The notes under the pieces are model-generated. The model was not told the DNA's origin. It ran no database searches and saw nothing but the letters and a program-made list of their open reading frames with translations. From Acephala macrosclerotiorum (lineage: Eukaryota > Ascomycota > Leotiomycetes > Helotiales > Mollisiaceae): a stretch of 64,000 nucleotides of DNA. Each line of letters opens with the position of its first letter. Position 1 is the first letter of the stretch. Made by a program: the position numbers and the translations under genes. Shown here piece by piece: positions 58,140 to 64,000 of this stretch. The stretch is taken from the NCBI GenBank assembly GCA_014904845.1, contig MU119240.1, positions 62,001-126,000 of the forward strand. The letters run 5' to 3'.

Positions 58140-58979
58140 AACTAATACCCTTCCCTTCATTTCAGGTGCCGCTCTCCAATTCCAACCCAGGAGTAGGTAT
58201 TCACCGTCAAACCCTCGATTGTGAGTCTTGGTGAATGTGAAGGCTTCGAATTCGCGATTGTGCCTCACTCACTCGAGAGAGAAAGCGGGGCGAGGTATGA
58301 TGAGAACGGACAATGCCGAGAGAAGGATACTTGATATGATATTGATATTTGAAAGAATAAAATGATCAAAGACCATTGGGATAAGGGAGAGTAATTTGAC
58401 AACTAGCAAGTAGCAGGACATCTGAGAGACGAGGGTGGGTCTGAGAATGGGGGAGATCAGAAGCGGCCGAACATATATGTCCAGTATGAATATCAGACAA
58501 CGCTTTGTGTCTGTAATTGACACAGGTAACGAGCTCACTTGAGCGAGAAATCGGGGGATGCTGATTTTGAAGCTAAGGTTGAAAAGAAATGTCAACGCGA
58601 CTATGAAAAACCCATTGCACTGTCAACTAGCTACCAGTGTAACATACGTCCATGAATGCTTATCCAGCCATCCACAACCATGCTACACCTCCCATGCCAT
58701 ATAAGGTGCCGCCTTCCTTCCCGTCTTTCCAGCGAGCCAACGAAGTGGAACCCATAAATCATCATACAACCCAAAGCAATGTACCCATTTTCTTTCCTCC
58801 GAATGTCTCCCATGTCCCACAGCCGTCGGGACATCTAAAGTCATATGAAACAGCGAATGCACCCTCTTCCTGACCTTTCCATCCCTCCCATTCCCGAGAA
58901 AAGCAGTGCGAATAAGTCATCAGAACGTGTCAAAAGTAAGGTATACCAGGCAAATAATAAGCATGAAGGAGAAAATACT
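58140..58979. other. ORF-poor stretch downstream of HMG-box gene
   Basis: Nothing recognised. The right part is the 3' region of the HMG-box gene. Confidence 0.4.
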
Positions 58980-60351
58980 CTAATTGTCCGCCTTGGTCTT
59001 CTTCTTTCTTGGCTTCGGCGCGCTCTTGGGAGTTTCGACAGCATCCTCCTTCTCAATTGTGCTCACTGGCTCATCGGCACCTTTCTTGCTTGCCCTCTTT
59101 CGCTTCTTGTCTGGACTCTTTTCTTTCTCGACTGCTTTGGGAGGAACGATGCTTGAGGATGGAGGGACAATAGTCTCTGGAGCAACAGGAGTCTCTTTAG
59201 CACTGGCTCTACTCTTGCGAGTGGATTTGGCCTTGGGTGTCTTTGGTGGTGGTGTGGGCTCCTTCTCTGGCTCACCTTCCGCATCCTCATCATGTAGAGC
59301 CGCAGCAGAGGACTCGCCAACAAGCTGGGCATCGGCGGTGTTGTCGGTGCTGATGTTGTGCTCATCGGCATAGATGGCCGCTTGTTCGTCGCTCATGTCC
59401 TTTGCCAATTGGTTACCGGCCTTGTATGAGTGCATCTTCGCGTTGTAGAGGCGGAGGTTGTCCTTGTATGCGTTGGTCCAGAGCTGTGACTGTCAGCATA
59501 TAGCTTCCAATTGAGACGCGAAACACCAACCTGCTTGTCCTCTTGAGCCATGGTGCCCCATCTTCTTGTTCCTTCGTTGCTGACAGCACCCTTTGCGACA
59601 TCTGCTCCAAGGTCTGCGGCGATAATTGGGCGCGCTGTCTGCATGTAGAGGAAGAAAGGTGTGAGAGGACGCTTCGGTGCATTGGGGTCATGCTGTCTCT
59701 TCTTGCGCTCTTTCTTATCTGCAGGAACATCAGCGGCGGCGACGGATTTGGCAGGACTGGCAGCGCGATCCGCATCTGCAAGCTTGAAGAGTGGGTTTTC
59801 ACCAAGCTTGGCTAAGGCAGTATCGACGTCGAGGCCAGCACCGTGCTCTCCGAGGACCGCGTTGGTATGCTTGATGTAGGCCGTCGAGAGGGTTTGGATA
59901 GCGTCTTGTAATGTCGCGAGTCCCGAGACAACCTTTGCCCACATTAGTGTCTGTTGATCCAAGTAGGATTCATCGAGGTCAAGGCGCGGCGGGGTCGTCA
60001 TCGCCGGACGCGACGTAAACAATGGCGGCGCGTTCTTGCAGCGAAGTCAACTCCGAGCCTGCGACAAGAGATACGCTCGGGATAGGGTCGCGGCAGCTCA
60101 GGTATGCGGGACTGAATGTCCTTGAGCGTGTCGGACCATTGGTTGTTGAGATGTGAGGCGCGGAGGTGGGATGGCGGGACTTCTTCAACGACGAGAACGA
60201 TGAAGATCCATATGCGCCGGGTGCTGGACGAGGAGGAATGGAGGAGATGGAGGACTCTTACCGAATCTCTGGTGCGCACGAAGCTGTCCACATCGATTGA
60301 AAGGGTTGCACCCTCCTTCTGCTTGTCATCGGCCTTCTTGGCGCGTGCCAT
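58980..60351 (-). CDS. HMG-box chromatin protein
   Basis: Start at 60351 (MARAKKADDKQKEGATLSID). Exon 1 is 60351-60262 and a 329-base intron covers 60261-59933. Exon 2 is 59932-59531, the intron 59530-59484 and exon 3 59483-58980. Exon 1 ends VRTRDS and exon 2 opens VVSGLATLQDAIQTLS, a helical N-terminal domain. A basic linker leads into one HMG box (DPNAPKRPLTPFFLYMQTAR to LWTNAYKDNLRLYNAKMHSY), split by intron 2. The C-terminus is acidic, then Pro/Lys-rich with PKSAPKPRKKKTKADN. It is a nuclear DNA-bending protein of the Nhp6-like class. An alternative acceptor 18 bases earlier would add TLMWAK. The start is separated from divergent het-C by 1.5 kb. Confidence 0.85.
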
Positions 60352-61883
60352 GGTGATGATACTTTGCGGTGGTGATGTTAGGGTTGATGATTCGGGGCGC
60401 GTCGTCGCTGAAGAAGCCCAAAGATGAAGAAGTGTGAGGGATGTTGGGCGAAGGTGGCGGGCGAGCGAGGTTTTCAGTGTGTACGGGCACCTTAGCGAGC
60501 TTCTGAGCTGGGCGACCCGGCTAGCAGGGCAGCAGTACACCCACCGCCCATGACAATGTGAAGTTCGGTTTTGATTTTTGCGGTGCATGATGTACACATG
60601 TCATATGGACCCTGGACACAATTCATGGACCGTGGTGGTCGTGAGTGCAGTCGGTCGATCGTCCCCAGCGCGTTCTGTTCCGCATCACGACCGCCGTCAT
60701 CAGGTGTTCCTGCGCCAGACGGGCTTGCTCCTTCAGTATGGGCAGCGAGGAAGCGCCGGAGCGAAGAAAACATCGGCGCCCGCCTCCCTGATTTTCCGGC
60801 GTGAGGACCCAGCAATTCAGGACCAGATGGGCGCGTATGGTTGGTAGAGCCTTCGCTGGACTCATCGTAACGTATCACCCCCGCCGTGAGCCTATGTGGC
60901 AGTGAACGGCAGTGATGATTCCCCCCGCCATCAATCAGTAAGTGCCTGAGTGCATCATCGTCTTTTGCCACAAGCATGAGGAAGAGACGAGCTGGTGAGC
61001 TGGTGAAGCTTCGAAGGGTACGTGAAATTCTTCTGTAACAGCCGTAAATACGGTTGTGTCTTTGCTCCTGCTGAGGTCTCGATAAAGCCTGTCAAGATCT
61101 CTGTCTCGGGAAGTTGAGGGTGTGCTGACGAGCGCCTCTGTACTGAGGGTGACCGAGTACGGAGGACGGGTGAGGTGAAATGGTGCCATTACAGCACAGC
61201 GGGCAGAAAACGTGATTATCACCACCAGACGAGCGGACAAGCTGCTGGAGAGCGTTGCAGTCGTGTTTAAGACACTGGACTGGACTGGACTGAACGTTGA
61301 CCCCGCCTGTTCCCGGCCTTCCGCCAAAAGAGTTGGCGTCTAAATGCCGTGTCATCCCCTTCCCCCTCCCCTTCCCCCATCCCCCAGCAAGCCCGCCTCT
61401 TCCGTATCGGCTTCATCAACAGTGGTGGTAGTCTGAACCCAAGACGTTGCTGCGCGCACGACAGCATCAATCCTTCCCAAGGTAGGGAGGGACGAGCTCT
61501 GGAGGCTGCGACAGCTTGCAGAGCTCAAGGAAGCTTCAATACTCGGGCAGTGTAGGTCTGATATTGAGATTTTCTCCGATCGCTTCTATCGCCCCTCCTA
61601 TCACTCCTGCTGATATTCTCCTTGTCGACGTGCTCAACCACTGACACCAGCTGGATCACTGTTCTTCCACACCTCTCCCTTTCTCTCGCATGCTCGTACA
61701 GTCGCACAGTTCTTTTTCTGTGGTTCATCGCCAACGCTGACTGGCCATCGTCGGCCTGCCAAGTCGCCTTTGAAACCCCGTGGCCGCTTGGCGTTCACAC
61801 AAAAGTACCCCTCAGCTCATCTCTGGAGCTGCAAAGCTGTCCCTCCATCACAACAACAAAGTACGAACAACGCAACCACAATC
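60352..61883. other. divergent intergenic region
   Basis: 1.5 kb with only chance ORFs. A short (TGGAC)3 run is at about 61274, and a long CT-rich leader precedes het-C. Confidence 0.5.
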
Positions 61884-64000
61884 ATGCTGTCCTTCAGCAC
61901 TTCAACGGCGGTGCTAACTCTAGCTATCCTCCTCCTTCTGGCACGTCCAGCTCACGCCTTTGGTGCGGGAAACATCGCCAGCATATCCAAGATCGAAGGA
62001 CTGAACTGTACGCACCCCCACCACTAAAGCTGAATATCTACTGACAAGGCCGCAGGGCGCCATGGAGATATCGAGGATACCCTTCTTACTATCATGATGT
62101 CGCGGGCGGCAGGCGGAAAGAAATTCGACAAGATGAATGTAGCTCGCGTCTACTTTGGCAACTGGCTTCGAGACTACTGTGAGTGAACCGACTCTTGGCA
62201 GAAGGAAATCAGGATTCGCAAATGTACCAGACCTCAAGCTGACTCTGCTTCTGTACAGCCCAGGCAATCGATGTTGGTACTGTCAAATATGTATCCGCCG
62301 AAGCTATCCGCATCCTCCTCTGGGTCCTCGGTTTCATGACATTTGGATATGGCACAAAGGAATTCGAAGTCACCGCAGAGCGTCTTGGCTGTTACCGCCC
62401 CGAAGACCACATCGACAATCCCAAAGACTACGCCGATAATCTCGATGCTACGCAATATGATCCGAGACTTCGCGGACCGGTCAACGAACGCGTGGAGTTG
62501 GCGATTGATCCCAGAACTGGGCTGAAGAACTATATTGCAAACGAGCAAGCTGGTATCATGACCTCGGCCCTGCACGTCCGCAAGCTCTTTGGAAAGTGCA
62601 TTCAACTTGGCAGATCATATGCTCACAGCAGAAACAAGGATGAGCTCTATGAATCTCTACGTCTCTTGGGAACTGGTCTTCATTGTCTGGAAGGTAAGCG
62701 AGCATTTCCTTTCCAAAAAATTTGAAGCTGATTGTATCAGATTACTCTGCTCACAGCAACTACACCGAACTTGCGCTCATTGAAATGGGCGAGCGTGATA
62801 TATTCCCCCATGTTGGCCGCAACACAAGTATCCGTCTTCAAGGCGCTCAACATCCTGTCTATCCTATTGTTACCGGGACATTTGGTGGTGTTGACTTCCT
62901 TCACTCGGTCATGGGAGAGTTTGACGACAAGGCCACCCAAAGCGAAATCCAGGAACTCGAGGGCTCACTGCAAAACAACAATAGCGCCGATACTAGTATG
63001 CTCAAGCAACTCTTGAGCTCAATCCCTTCTGGTATCTTCAAAGGCAAAGACGAGGCTGGCAAGGCGGACGAACTTCAAGCCAATGCTACAGCAGCACAAA
63101 TGAACCAGATGCGCGTCTCTCCCCGTCAACCTGAAGAGTTCACTCGACAAATGCAACAGACTGTCAAGGAGATCTACCCCATTATCCAATGGCACGACGA
63201 AATCATGCAATCGATCACTGAGACTATTGAGAAGATTCCAATCCTCCCAGACTTGATTGAGAACCTCGAAAACCAAGTCAACATCTTCGTCTTCTCACTT
63301 CTCGCCCCATTCGTGGTACCAATCATCGACCAGATCAAGACGGAGTTGAACGAAGGCTCATCCGAGATCATCCAAAGCAGCAAGGACAAGCAATTGATCG
63401 TTTTCAACGACCCCAATTCCTCCGACCCCACTCACTCCATGCTCTCTAAGGACCACTTCTCCAACGTTCTGAACGAACCAGCTGGCAAGATCGCCTCTCA
63501 AGTCCTGAAATGGGCTGTGCCACAACTCATGCTCGCAATTGACGATCAGAACGTCGACCCAGACCGCACCATCAACCGAATCATCAACGGTGTCTTCCAT
63601 CACCCTGCTCAACGTCAAATGGGTGATGATGGAGCAGCTGAAGGTCGTCGTCTCATGTTCGGCGTTGTCGAGCAATGGTGGCGAGGAAAGTCACAATATG
63701 AGCAGGACAGTCTCAGACGACAGCTCAGCAGAGAAGGAGTCCAGAATGGCGAAAACCACAAGGAAGGTGTTCATGACACTGGTCATGGATGTGGCAAGCC
63801 TCTTGGCATGGCTAAGTCTGCTGGTGGCGCAGGCAACACTGCTGCTGGTGCATTGATGGGTGGTCTCTCATCTGCTCTCTCCGGAGGCTCTTCTTCCGGT
63901 GGTGGGTTTGGCGGCCAATCTGGCGGTTATGGAGGAGCCTCTAGCCCTGGCATCAGCAAGTTCGCCGAAGAAGCAGTCGGAGGCGGAGCTCTAGGTAGTA
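61884..64000 (+). CDS. het-C: HET-C heterokaryon-incompatibility protein, 3' end beyond window
   Basis: Exons: 61884-62007, 62056-62178, 62259-62693 and 62741 to the window end; introns of 48, 80 and 47 bases all keep frame. A signal peptide (MLSFSTSTAVLTLAILLLLA) is followed by FGAGNIASISKIEGLNWRHG, DIEDTLLTIMM, VYFGNWLRDYSQAIDVG, LHCLEDYSAHSNYTELALIE and GTFGGVDFLHSVMGEFDDK, all hallmarks of the HET-C family. The C-terminus is glycine-rich (SGGGFGGQSGGYGG), as in Neurospora crassa HET-C. In N. crassa this gene controls vegetative incompatibility through a polymorphic specificity segment. Here the frame is intact for about 647 residues up to the edge. Confidence 0.92.

Overview
The window is nuclear DNA of a filamentous ascomycete (Pezizomycotina). 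The introns are 47-82 bp with GTRNGT donors and CTRAY branch sites. The families present are typical of that group: Zn2Cys6 regulators, WSC and 'circumsporozoite-like' secreted proteins, 2EXR and DUF6536 families, fungal STAND N-terminal domains and het-C. A finer placement (possibly Leotiomycetes) is only a guess.

Layout. 0.6-16 kb: a disabled DUF3533/SNG1-like gene, a VWA membrane protein, two small conserved-looking genes, a truncated P450, a STAND-N-terminal-domain gene with a stop codon, an intact bicovalent-FAD oxidase (AA7/BBE type) and a wrecked HMG-CoA-reductase-like gene. 17.2-24.5 kb: two intact cell-surface genes (a WSC protein and a circumsporozoite-like protein) and a medium-chain dehydrogenase. 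25.3-32.2 kb: a graveyard of relics (GH62, Zn2Cys6 regulator, MFS transporter, 2EXR gene and an F-box/2EXR-like gene with an internal duplication). It holds two well-delimited non-autonomous transposons, one hAT-like (8-bp target duplication) and one PIF/Harbinger-like (TTA duplication). 32.4-40.8 kb: a divergent pair, an intronless 949-aa orphan and a nine-exon 1,324-aa protein joining a zinc finger, a GTP-binding P-loop domain, a RING-like finger and a patatin domain that lacks both catalytic residues. 41-53.5 kb: an intact Zn2Cys6 regulator, a broken amidohydrolase, an intact UBA-like/VWA protein, a small GPI-type surface protein and a broken DUF6536 membrane protein. 53.5-59 kb: almost no ORFs but a series of outward-facing TATA promoter modules. 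59-64 kb: an HMG-box gene and, divergently, het-C, which runs off the right end.

The intact genes suggest cell-surface, recognition and housekeeping functions (VWA, WSC, GPI, het-C, patatin/GTPase). The many relics point to an accessory, decaying region. Exon boundaries were read by eye from splice consensus and reading-frame continuity, and family names come from motif recognition, not a database search.
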